From assembly GCA_029204225.1 (NCBI GenBank), contig CM055101.1, forward strand, positions 62,562,171 to 62,626,170: DNA of 64,000 bases, written 5' to 3'. The notes beneath the pieces were generated by a model, which searched no databases, was not told where the DNA came from, and saw only the letters and a list, made by a program, of their open reading frames with translations. The stretch comes from Diphasiastrum complanatum (taxonomy: Eukaryota; Streptophyta; Lycopodiopsida; Lycopodiales; Lycopodiaceae). Position 1 is the first letter of the stretch. The number at the start of each line of letters is the position of its first letter. Positions 1 to 9,934 of this stretch are shown here, one piece after another. The position numbers and the translations under genes were made by a program.

Positions 1-689
1 GTTGAGCATATGATTAACTGTAGATGCTCTCTCAAAGGAACTACGAGTAGCACCCTAAAGAACTCCAGAAACTGTTCCAAATGCCTACAAGTCACTGTAC
101 CTCATAGTTACGAAGGAACTCATTATCACTCCTTGGGAACGTGTTCCCGTGTTCCCACACACAAGGAACAATGTTCAAAATTGTGTAAGTTCATGTATAT
201 AGACCTTTAATTTGAACATGTGAACTATGAAGTTGTTCAAAACACTAGAAACGCTTTACTTTTTTATCATTTTATATTTTTTGATGATCACATGGCATTC
301 CCATGTTCCCACTTTTTACGTTCCCGTTCCCAAGGTCCACACATTCCCTCGTTCAGGTTCCTTGGCAACCATGCTGTACCTACAGTGTTCTCAGGATAGT
401 TGAGAAATCCTTCTTAAAAGGTTTAGGGATGACATCCACATAGCAAAAGTCCCCAAGAGGCCGCCCTACCACTGGGCCTAATGGCCCATAAGGCATATTC
501 TTATCCACTTAAATGAACCATGTAGTAATGTTTTGTAGGTGCAAAATAATATAACGGCCCCAATAATGAATAACCAGGTCTGCTTCATACTCTCCCTTAC
601 TAATTAAAACGTTTGTGCTAAATGTGAGACAAAATGTAGAATTATATCATATATGAAACATTCTGTAAAATGCAAGCTAAACTAGATGC
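1..689. other. No gene recognised
   Basis: AT-rich sequence with short open frames only. No domain, RNA gene or clear repeat is visible. Confidence 0.4.
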
Positions 690-1567
690 CAAAAAATTTG
701 GACTCCTTAGCATAGAGTAATTCCTGCTGGAGTTTTGTCAAGACAATTTTGATATGTTCTATGTGTTCCTCAAAGGTTTTACTGTGAATGAGAATATCAT
801 CTAAAAACACTACCACAAACTTCCCCAAACAAGGACGAAATAAATCGTTCATCATTTGCTAGAGCGTTCATTAACCCAAAAGGCAACACTAAGAACTCAT
901 AATGACCAAATCTGGTATGAAATCCAGTTTTCTGCACATCTTCCGATTTAATTCTTATCTGATGGTACCCTGTTCTGAGATCAACATTAGTGAAGTACTT
1001 CGCCCCACCTAAGCGATCAACCAAGTCGTCCATCCTAGGTAACAGATATAAATTCTTAATAGTTATCTTATTTAGTCCTTATAATCCAGACACATCTGGA
1101 ACCCTCCATCCTTCGCTTTCAAAAGAATAGGAGCGCCCCATGGTGACTACTAAGTTGGATATGTCCCATCCTCAAATAATTTTCTATGTGATTGGCAATC
1201 TCTATCTCCTCCTCCTGAGAAAACCTATAAAGTTGTCTAGAGGTAGGTTGACTACCAGGAATTGGCTCTATTATGTGGTCTACAAACCTAGATGGTGGTA
1301 AACATAAGGTAATTCAGTTGGAAAAAAATCTTGAAAGTCACTTATGATCTGATTTTTCATTGTTTGTTTCCAATCTAAAATTACTGAGTTCAGCATTGCA
1401 AAGAATTCACAATTGTTGGGATACATTTCAAAAACATCCACAATAGGTATTGCAAACATAGAAAAAACTCCATACTGCGAATTGTGAAATGCCTCTATTA
1501 TATTAACTTTAGAAATCATACGGGTCCCCTGGTGTCCATCCCAGTTATTGGCCTTGGCCAATGCCAT
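690..1567 (-). pseudogene. Ty3/gypsy pol remnant (protease-RT linker and reverse transcriptase)
   Basis: Reading leftward on the minus strand, the frame around 1200-1300 gives the linker words SRFVDHIIEPIPGS and QLYRFSQEEEIEIAN. These are followed by HHGAPIL-type RT block 1 and [13 protein letters not shown]. After a frameshift near 1065 come [30 protein letters not shown] and [14 protein letters not shown], the last carrying the FLDD catalytic box. This order is diagnostic of Ty3/gypsy reverse transcriptase. At least one stop and two frame changes break the frame. No RNase H or integrase follows on the left. The part at 1280-1567 upstream of the linker is open but not itself recognisable. 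It is an old fragment and not a working gene. Confidence 0.85.
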
Positions 1568-3373
1568 GGCCCTCGGCCCCTAGTAACTAGTCTGATGGAT
1601 GAACAGAATCACTTCCAAAAAATGTAAAATTGACCAATTTTCTATGATCTTAAATCATCACTTTTTGGTACTTTAAGGTTCCAAGTCTCCAACTCACCTC
1701 CTGAAGCTAGCCCCTTAAACAAAATAAATCATTATGCACCTACAACCATTGTTCCAAATAAGAAAAAAGTATCTTCGTAGTGTCATTGTTTCACTTCATT
1801 AGATGGATACCTCTGGCAAGAATCTCCACCACTCATTTATCATTGACAAATGTCAAATTGGCTATTGAACTTCAAGGAACTTGTAGCCTAGTGGGTGTGA
1901 GGTTTGTCAGTTAGATGTGGTCAATCTAGTTAGCGGAGGTCGTCTATGCAAACAATTTTCTAGTAGCTAATGATTTTCTTTACAAGAATATGGGGAAAAA
2001 ATAGGAGCAATCTTTCCAGATTTGGACCTGCTTAAGAAGAGAATAAAATCCATAGATGGAAGTCAATTCGTAGTAGAGACCTAGCCAAAAGGAACAAGAG
2101 ACACAGGTCACTACCTCTATCTTCATATTCTTGCCCCACAAGACGAAACAAAGTCAGAAGTAAACGTCAACTTATGAATATGGCCAGAGCCATAGGAAGC
2201 ACTTTGTGAAGATAGTGGTTGAATAGATACAAGTTGAACATCAAGAGTGTTGCATAGTGACAATGGCGAACACTGCATTGTCTACTTCTGATCTTTCAGC
2301 GTGTAAAAATCTCCTTTATTTTCTAATAGAAGGGCCGACTATAACTATATCTAGAGGAAGATACATGTGCACTTAGCTGCTACCATTTCATCCTAATTGG
2401 AATACTCGACTAGGATTACTTACACTACATAACTTCTTTGGAGCCCTCCCCAAGCTAAAAATCTGCTAAAGTCAATCTAGATACCTAGTCCAAAAGCAAT
2501 GCTTGAGAGAAGTATGGTGCGTGAAAGAATTGTGGGAATTATAGTATTAAGCTCATTTTGAAGCTCTCAATCATATTTGTTGTGATTTACTCTATTATGT
2601 GTAGCACACAACCCCTTTAAACAAAAATAAACACCTGGCTTGATAAGTGTCACACCATTAGTGTATGCTTGATTGTGGTGCTAGTAGCTACATGGTGCTG
2701 CTATGACTCCTCTATCCCTTGTGAATGATTGATCCATAGCTTGGGGGCTAGATCCGTAAGATCTAGGTTTTATTGGGTTGATTTGCCCACCATCTGATTC
2801 CCTTGTGTTGCTTTGTTGCGGCTTGCTTGGCTAGTGCATCCTCGGTGGGGCTTTATAAAGGTGGTCTACCTTTGTGAGATGCAGACTCTTTTGGAAAAGA
2901 GAGTTGGTGAGCCTAGTCATATCCCTATTGAGAGTTTAGTTTAGATCCTCAAAAAAAACTTATGCAAGAAGGATGTTTCGCCCTAATCCTCCTTTATGAA
3001 TCGACATCCCTTGCACTGATACCAGTTACTACTGATTGAACTGGAAAACAAGCACCGAAAAGGATAGTTTCTATCCTTGGAGCTTTACGAATGGAGGAGA
3101 TTCTGAGTTCTCCTGAGCCATGTATCATACCCATCCTAGATTTCAACAGATAAGGATACATTCTCCTAGAATCTTCTTTGTTTATATAAGTTAAGAACAT
3201 AGTCTATGAGTCTAAGTAAAGATCCAGACCTATATGGTCCCCAACAACAAATGTTTGCTAGGATTATGGTTAGAACTTAGGGTCAATCTCCTAGAACCTT
3301 GGTCAGTGCTAAATTCCACACATGGCTTTAGTCATCCTATTACTGAAGATTAAGTTGGTTAGCATCACACACT
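1568..3373. other. Unassigned intergenic or retroelement-derived sequence
   Basis: There is no gene here. On the minus strand 3013-3024 reads TGGTATCAGTGC, one base from the initiator-Met-tRNA primer-binding site TGGTATCAGAGC found three times elsewhere in this window. It could be the decayed primer site of the gypsy element whose pol lies at 690-1567. LTR borders could not be fixed. Confidence 0.3.
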
Positions 3374-3381
3374 CTCTGTGT

Positions 3382-3494
3382 CAAGGTTGCATCGAACCGC
3401 GGTTCAAACTGCCTCTCACGATTCGAACCATCGAATCGTTCGAACCGTCTGCTGGGCCCTAAACCGGATTTTTGAACGGGTCTGGACTTTGTTC

Positions 3495-3497
<3 letters not shown>
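3382..3497 (+). repeat. hAT1 left terminal and subterminal region
   Basis: The 12-bp terminal inverted repeat is followed by a run of TTCGAA-centred words: CATCGAACC, GGTTCAAAC, GATTCGAACC, ATCGAATCG and TTCGAACCG. hAT transposases bind clustered subterminal repeats, so this is probably the transposase-binding end. It is cut off at about 3498 by the LINE tail. Confidence 0.7.

Positions 3498-3583
<86 letters not shown>
3498..3583 (-). repeat. (TC)n tail at the 3' end of the LINE
   Basis: About 86 bp of pure GA on the plus strand, which is TC on the LINE strand. It directly follows the LINE 3' end sequence GACATTAATAAAGCTT. The second LINE copy at 47.7 kb ends with the same sequence and the same TC tract, so this microsatellite is the element's tail. 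Confidence 0.75.
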
Positions 3584-3587
<4 letters not shown>

Positions 3588-5982
3588 TTTATTAATGTCT
3601 TTTCCATGCCAAAAGGCATATAAGACTAGTAAATTTACATGTCAAGTATTTGGTAACCGTAGGAGCATATGAAACGTCTCCAAGACTATAACAGAAATAC
3701 AAATCTAATCTGAAACTGAAAGCTGAAACTGAAAAGGATGCGATGATATATGAAACATGTGGGAGCATATATACTGCTAACTGTCATGAATACAGTATGA
3801 CACTATCATCCAACCTTGTCTCGCTGATGCTATAAAAGGATGTAATACAAGATGCAGCATGAAGGACTACTGATGGTCGATGACGTCGTCTAGGAAGATG
3901 AGGTCTCCTCATGATAAGTCGCTCGTGCAGCAACATGAGTATGAGTGGAACACTGTCTCTGATCTCGGTGGGCATGTAAGTCTCCATCATCCTCATCCTC
4001 ATCAGATACTAAGTCTCGTCCTCTTCTCCTGGAGAAGAAAGAAGTGATCTGCGGCTGAGAAATATGACTCCGCTGGGCGGTCTGACATAGGCCATGTCGT
4101 AGAATAAACATCTCTCATATCATGAGTGCGGCGCATCGAGAGTCCTCATAGGCTAGGAGGGATCGTAGGGTGACAGGCGAATCACGAAACAGACAGTGAT
4201 ATCTCCCTCTGATCTCGTAATACACCGGGCATCTAAAGATAAAGTGCTCCTCTAACTCCACCTCATCCAGGGAACAAAACTGACAAATCCGCTCCCCTCT
4301 CGGGGTACCCTGGAATCTCCCAGTCTCAATAGCCAACTGATGTGATGATACGCGGAGCTGTCCCAATAGCCCGTCCATCAAGCATGAGCTCCTGGCGCTG
4401 CATGAAGGCTCGAGAAGTGTTGAAGACCATAACCCTGGTCTTCGCAGTGTTCACCCCCAATCCCCATCTGGTACAGAAACCCTGTAAACAATCTAGCTGC
4501 CTCTGTAATCCCTCTCTGGTCGTGGATACTAGTACCACATCATCCGCATACAAGAGAATAGCAATCAAGATGGTGCCAAGTCTATAGCCAGCTCCTCCAC
4601 ACTGTGAGATGGCTCGCTCTAACTCATCAATGTACAATCCAAAAAGAACCAGCGAAAGAGAGCATCCCTATTTCACCCCAATGGTGCTCCAAATGTGATC
4701 AGAGATACCACTACCATGTCGGAAGCATCCCAAGACCTTTTCATAAAGAGCCATCACTGCCAGAACAATATCCGCGGAGAAACCAAGATCCCGAAGTCTC
4801 TGAATGAGTAGGGAGTGTGGTACAGAATCAAAGGCTTTCCTGAAGTCCACAAAACAGTAGTAAACACTTTCTTTCCTGTGCTTAGCTTCCTCAATCAAAG
4901 CTCTAAGTGTGAAAATATAGTCAGTGGTAGAGTAATGAGCCCAGAAACCTGCCTATCCCAATGCATGTAGTCTCCTCAATTCCGCCTCTGAGCTTACTGC
5001 AGACTGGAGTATGGTACCATAAAGCTTAGTGAGGACATGTCCGATCATGATAGTGCGGTAGTTACCAGGAATCATGGGATCACCATTTTTATGGATAGGA
5101 TGGATGATGTTGGTGCACCAGGATGAAGGGAAGCCAGAGACAACGACGGAATTGAGGAGAGTGGCTAGTGTGGGAGCAAGGTCGGTAGCATGGATTAGGA
5201 GTTCCGACTCAAGGTCTTCAATGTCTCTTGCTTTATGGGATTTCATTTTCTTGATGGCCGCAAGTACCAAGTCAGCGGTGAAGAAGGTGAACTCAAAGGG
5301 ACGAGGGGAGATAGAGATAGGTGCGTCAGTAGTATGGTATATAGACTGGTAGCGTAGTCGGTCCATATGCGAAGGTCTTCCAGGAGAGGTGGTGGAGTAC
5401 GAGGGATAAACTCACGCCAAAAGGCTCCTGAAGAAGAACTAAAGAGAAGGTCAACGAGGCGTTTTCCTTCAGAGTCATCATAAGCACGCTTTTTCTGACG
5501 GAGTGTGCGATGGTAAGAACGTCGAGCAGAGCGAAGGAGGTGAGGTTCATGACTGCGGGCATGGGTGACAAGATGATGAAGAGAGCGACACTCGGTATCA
5601 TACCATGGAGGGTGTGGAGGGCGTAGCGACGAGGGACGTGTGTGTTTGCCTTTATGGGCCTTAGATGAAAAAGCTAGAAAAGCAGCAGCATGAAGAGAGT
5701 TGCTAAGGAAAGTTGCTTGAGTCTCGAGTGTACTATCGTGCAGAAACGAATGGAGTAGGGAGGTAAGAAATTCCTGATAGAATGGTGCATATAAAGAGCT
5801 GAATGTATACCTGGGTGCCCGGGTAAGCATGGGATGTGAGGATAACTGAGGGGGTGGGAGGCGGCCGATAGCAAAGGAGAGAAAGGAGTGATCAGAGAGA
5901 GTGGTGGGGGAGATGTCAAAATCAAAGATGAGAGGTATGGAGGATGGTGATCCCATGAGATAGTCCACAACAATATCTACAT
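3583..5982 (-). pseudogene. LINE (non-LTR) ORF2, 3' part: endonuclease end, reverse transcriptase, C-terminal zinc knuckle
   Basis: This is the 3' half of a minus-strand non-LTR retrotransposon. The endonuclease end reads VDIVVDYLMGS and TLSDHSFLSFAIG near 5.95 kb. The RT domain runs in one frame from 5366 to 4326 with HKNGDPMIPGNYRTI, YYCFVDFRKAFDSVPHSLL, GCSLSLVLFGLYIDE and the catalytic YADDVVLVS. A deletion and frame change near 4340-4380 remove the thumb and join the palm to the C-terminal ERICQFCSLDEVELEEH/FRCPVY zinc knuckle (4115-4381). Two in-frame stops stand where glutamine is expected (ALG*AGF and GVK*GC), which fits C-to-T decay. The 3' untranslated region runs to 3583. The left junction with the hAT sequence is at the TC tail; the right edge is the copia A insertion at about 5982. 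Confidence 0.85.
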
Positions 5983-7359
5983 GTCTTGTTGCTTCTACAT
6001 CACAATCATTGGAGTTGGCTGAATTGTGGCACGCAAGGTTTGGGCATCTCAACTTTGCAAATTTGAGGAAGCTGAAGACATTTAATATGGTAGAAGACAT
6101 TCCTACTATTGAGCAGCCGGAAGAGCATGTATGTGAGGGTTGCATACTTGGAAAGTTTCAAAGTAAACCTTTTTCAATTGATGGAACTATAAGGGTTCTT
6201 GATAAATTTGATTTGGTTCATAGTGATGTTTGTGGTCCAATGAGGACCGAATCCATTGGAAAGTGTATCTATTTTGTGACTTTTATTGATGACTTTTTCC
6301 GTTTTACATGGATCTATCCTATGAAGGCTAAATCGGAAGTTTTTCAACGTTTCAAAGATTTTCTAGCAATGGTGGAAAATCAGTTTGGGCATTCTTTGAA
6401 GACCGTACGCACCGATCGAGGAGGGGAATACATTAAGAATACGTTCGGTGCATTTCTTCGAGAAAAGGAAATTCTACATCAAATGACAACTCCCTATATG
6501 CCTCAACAAAATGGTGTTGCCGAGCGAAAGAATCGCACACTTATGGAGATGGCCCGTTGCATGCTCAAAGCAAAGGGGCTGCCTCACAAGTTTTGGGCTG
6601 AAGCGGTTATAACGGCAATATACATAAGCAATCGTTGTCCTACTAAAGCATTGAAAGTATTAACTCCTTATGAAGTTTGGTATGGAAAGAAGCCTACAAT
6701 CTCTCACTTTCGCATTTTTGGTTGTACGGCTTATGTTCCGGATAAACTTAGTACAAAGCTTGAGGATAAAGGAGTTAAATGCATTTTTGTTGGCTATAGT
6801 AGAGTTTCGAGCCTAATGTTCATCAAGAATCGCCCGTTGTTGCTCAAAATAAGCCTGCAGGAACTGTTGGACAGCAAGGACCAGTTTTGGAAGATCTTGG
6901 ACAGCCAAGTGCGGTGTCGGAGGATCTTGGACAGCAAATTGTAAGAAGTGACATGGCTGTTGGACAGCCCAAAACAGTCCCACGGTGGCTGTTGTCGACT
7001 TTGCGGGACAGCAAAGTAGGTTCATTTTATGATGGAAAGACACGTGCCTCTACAAAATCAGTGGACTATGCTGATTTTTTGAGATGCAAGATGAGTATGA
7101 CTCACTTATGAAAAACCAGATTTGGGTTCTTGTTGATCTTCCTCATGGGAAGAAGGCAATTGGTTCTAAATGGGTATACAAAATCAAGTATAAGGCAGAT
7201 GGCACCATTGAAAGGTACAAGGCAAGGCTCGTTGCCAAAGGCTATGCTCAGCAAAAGGGGATTGATTATGACGAGACTTTTTCTCCTACTGCTCGGATGA
7301 CTACCGTGAGAATAGTAACCTCTTTGGCTGCCCACTTTGGTTGGCGTTTGCGGCAACTT
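5983..7359 (+). pseudogene. Copia A pol, 5' part (GAG-pre-integrase, integrase, start of reverse transcriptase)
   Basis: A Ty1/copia polyprotein fragment. It starts in the GAG-pre-integrase motif LWHARFGHLN and contains an integrase with HSDVCGP, RTDRGGEY and NGVAERKNRT, the three acidic residues of the DDE triad. Near 6812 the frame jumps into a linker with repeated EDLGQ words. A second shift near 7085 leads to MQDEYDSLMKNQIW, GSKWVYKIKYKADG and KARLVAKGYAQ of the RT N-terminus. At 7359 it is cut by copia B and resumes at 18599. The 5' LTR, gag and protease are missing, and the sequence abuts LINE sequence at about 5982, so the element is 5'-truncated. Confidence 0.85.
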
Positions 7360-7758
7360 TGTTGAAGAGTAATGCCTATTTTACCCCTTTTGGCTAAGCA
7401 TTAGTTAAGTTGTACATAACTCATGGGGCATGTTTTAATTAAATGCATGACCCCCCCTTAATGTTAAGTTATGTAAATTAGTGCAAGTGGCCCACTTGGC
7501 CAAGTAGCTCACTCCCATGGTTGACACCTAGACTTTCCATGCATGTAAAGGAGGTGCTTGCCTCACAAGGGATTTGGAGGACCCACGCCCTCCTCTCTCT
7601 CACTAGCAATTCATTTCTTCTTGAGACTTTTGAGTTTGTGAGATGCTCATGCAATTCTCCTTGGGTGTGATATTTCCATAGCCAAGTTTTCTCAAGCTTT
7701 CATAGTTGATCTAGCATCTGAGTTAAGATACTCCATAGCTAGGTCTTGTAATTCTTCA
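7360..7758 (+). repeat. Copia B 5' LTR
   Basis: 399 bp, TG...CA. Matches 18200-18598 at all but one position by eye. Confidence 0.95.
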
Positions 7759-7771
7759 TGGTATCAGAGCA
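7759..7771 (+). other. Copia B primer-binding site
   Basis: TGGTATCAGAGCA immediately follows the 5' LTR. It is the usual plant initiator-Met-tRNA primer site. Confidence 0.85.
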
Positions 7772-8227
7772 GGTTGTCTAGCCTGTGAGTCTGAGAGTGA
7801 GAGAAACTTCAGTGCTTAGATTCTTGAGAAGATTCTTATCTTCTACAAGCACCTCAATCTTGAAAGAGGGAGCATTTGATCTACAGGTGTCAGATCAGGT
7901 GGAGTCTTGCACTGTTGGTGAGCTATTGGCAAGGGGAGTGGGATGATCCAAAAACTTTCTAAATCTGGCTAAGTTTTGGAGAGTTTTTCTGGAGGAGCTT
8001 ACACAAAAGTAGGGCGCACTTTCTGTAGGGGCTTCTTGTTTCTGTTCCAGTGGAGCCTAGTGCTTGTGCTAGTGAGGCCACACCAAGTGGCAAAGACAAA
8101 AACAGGAGCTGAAGGGTTGCCTTGAAGTGGCTACATACCCTAGTTTGGGGTTAAACCCTTGTTGCTGGAAGCTGTTCTTTTCTGATCTCTTTCAAGTTGA
8201 GCTTCTGTTTTAAGCACAGATTTTAGC

Positions 8228-8672
8228 ATGGCAAGTCTTGGGGAGAGTTTGCTGGGTGAATCTAGCAAACTAGATGGCACAAACTACAGAGTGTGGAAGT
8301 TCAAGATAGCCAATATCTTGATGGATAAGAATTGCTGGGAGGTCATGTCAGGTACAGAACCTGTACCAACATCTGATCCTGAATTGAAGGACTACATGAA
8401 CAGGAGACATAAAGCTCATAGGATAATCAATCTTTCTGTCAAGGACAATATTATTCCTCACATTTGCAATGCAAGGGATGCAGCTGATGCTTGGACAATT
8501 CTGAAGTCTATGTTTGAAACAGTGGATTCAGCCAAGCTGGTGTATTTGCAAAATAGGTTACATACTCTCAAGATGGAAGCAGGTGCAACAATTGGTGATC
8601 ATATTACAAAGGTCAAGGACCTATTGGATCAGCTTGCTTCAGTTGGAGAGAAAGTAAGTGACAGGGGTATTG
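8228..8672 (+). pseudogene. Copia B gag, N-terminal part
   Basis: The start is ATG 8228. LDGTNYRVWKFKIANILM and DAADAWTILKSMFE are typical of the copia Gag family (UBN2/DUF4219 type). The frame runs uninterrupted to 8672, where copia C is inserted. Removing one TATTG copy joins codon 149 in phase to 14539, so the disruption is solely due to copia C. After that point the frame reads into the copia C LTR and stops within a few codons. Confidence 0.9.
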
Positions 8673-9325
8673 TGTGAAAAATTGTCAACTAGTAGTATTT
8701 TCCTAACTTGAGATTTTGTAGGCCTATGGCCAAATAAAAGTTAGAGATAGGTTCATACATGTATGTAGAGGCCCAAAGTATGTGTACACTACTTTTGAGG
8801 TCACATTAATTAGAGGAGGTCGAGTGTGGAGCTCTTCTATTGGCTCATAATTTGGTGCATTCCTATTTGACCAAATTTCTAGGTATATGGGTGAATCCTA
8901 TTGGACCCCAATTTTAGCCTATCATAAGACAAGTGGCCAAGAGGCACTATGGCTGCTATAAATAGCCATCTCCACGAGTATGTACACATCTCATTTTCAT
9001 TCTATTGAATGAATGTTATGCTCTTTGAAGGTCCATCTTCTTCTCTCTCACTTTTTTGTTCATATCTTGCATTCTAGCCACTAGAATTGTGATTTCTTTG
9101 TTGCTATGGCTTCACACGTGTGAAATGCAGGTTGTAGGCTCTGAAGTACGGACAGGGACAGCAAGTTTCTGTTTGTGGAAGCTTATGATCAGATTTTGAT
9201 GTTTAGTTGATGTTTAGTATGCTTAACATCACAATTTCTATCATTTTTTCAATCTAGATGTGCATAACTTCCATGGCCAAGATCTTTATAAAACTTTAGC
9301 ATCTTTTGGATCTGAGTTTTTCACA
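8673..9325 (+). repeat. Copia C 5' LTR
   Basis: 653 bp. It contains a likely TATA box, TATAAATAG (8957-8965), and downstream a 10-bp palindrome CACACGTGTG (9113-9122) with a CACGTG core. These may be its promoter and a regulatory element; this is inferred from position. Confidence 0.93.
8957..8965 (+). promoter_or_regulatory. Putative TATA box of the copia C LTR
   Basis: TATAAATAG lies in the middle of the LTR, and the same arrangement appears in the LTR-like sequence at 63655-63663. The transcription start is not known from sequence. Confidence 0.5.
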
Positions 9326-9338
9326 TGGTATCAGAGCA
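9326..9338 (+). other. Copia C primer-binding site
   Basis: TGGTATCAGAGCA directly follows the 5' LTR. Confidence 0.85.
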
Positions 9339-9934
9339 TTAGGCGGCCAAATGTGCAGGTTTTGCCAGATTTAGAAGAGATTTGTGGGCGAGTTTGCTTT
9401 TGTAGCATTCCAATCAAGTTTCTAGCTAAAAATCTTGTTGATTTATGTGTAGAAATTGGATCTTTGTGATCAAAACATCATTTGTATGCATTTCAATTGA
9501 AGTAGGGCGAATTCCCTCTGTACTTATCAGAATAAGGAGACAAAAATTGTTTTGGAAAGAGGGAGATGCAAGATCCAACAAGATCCTATTAGTTTTCCAT
9601 TCTAGCATATAGTTTTTTGATTCAATTTCTTGCTTCTTCATGTCAAAAACTTCAAAATTGATGTAACCCTCTGATTTTCAGTTTGCTGAATGATTCAAGA
9701 GTGTATTTCAATCTTAGGAGTGAGGGAAAAGCAAGTATATTGAGGTTTGGTCTTGGTTTGATCAAGAAATCATAAAACTAGTGGCTAAAATTAAGGAAAA
9801 AGTGAGGAAAAGAGAGAAAAAGTAAGGTTTTAGGTTCCAAATCTTTGTGATTTCTTCTTGTGTTTCATTTGTTGATTCAAGAGAGTGCTTAGTGCATTGG
9901 AACAGGTCAAAGATCAGAGATCAATCATTGCAAC
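9339..9934 (+). other. Copia C leader between primer site and Gag-Pol
   Basis: About 600 bp without a conserved frame. The presumed untranslated leader and packaging region. Confidence 0.6.

Noticed and set aside
7759..7771. Primer-binding sites as possible tRNA genes
   Set aside because: Only the 12-13 bases complementary to a tRNA 3' end are present. No tRNA cloverleaf was seen anywhere in the window.
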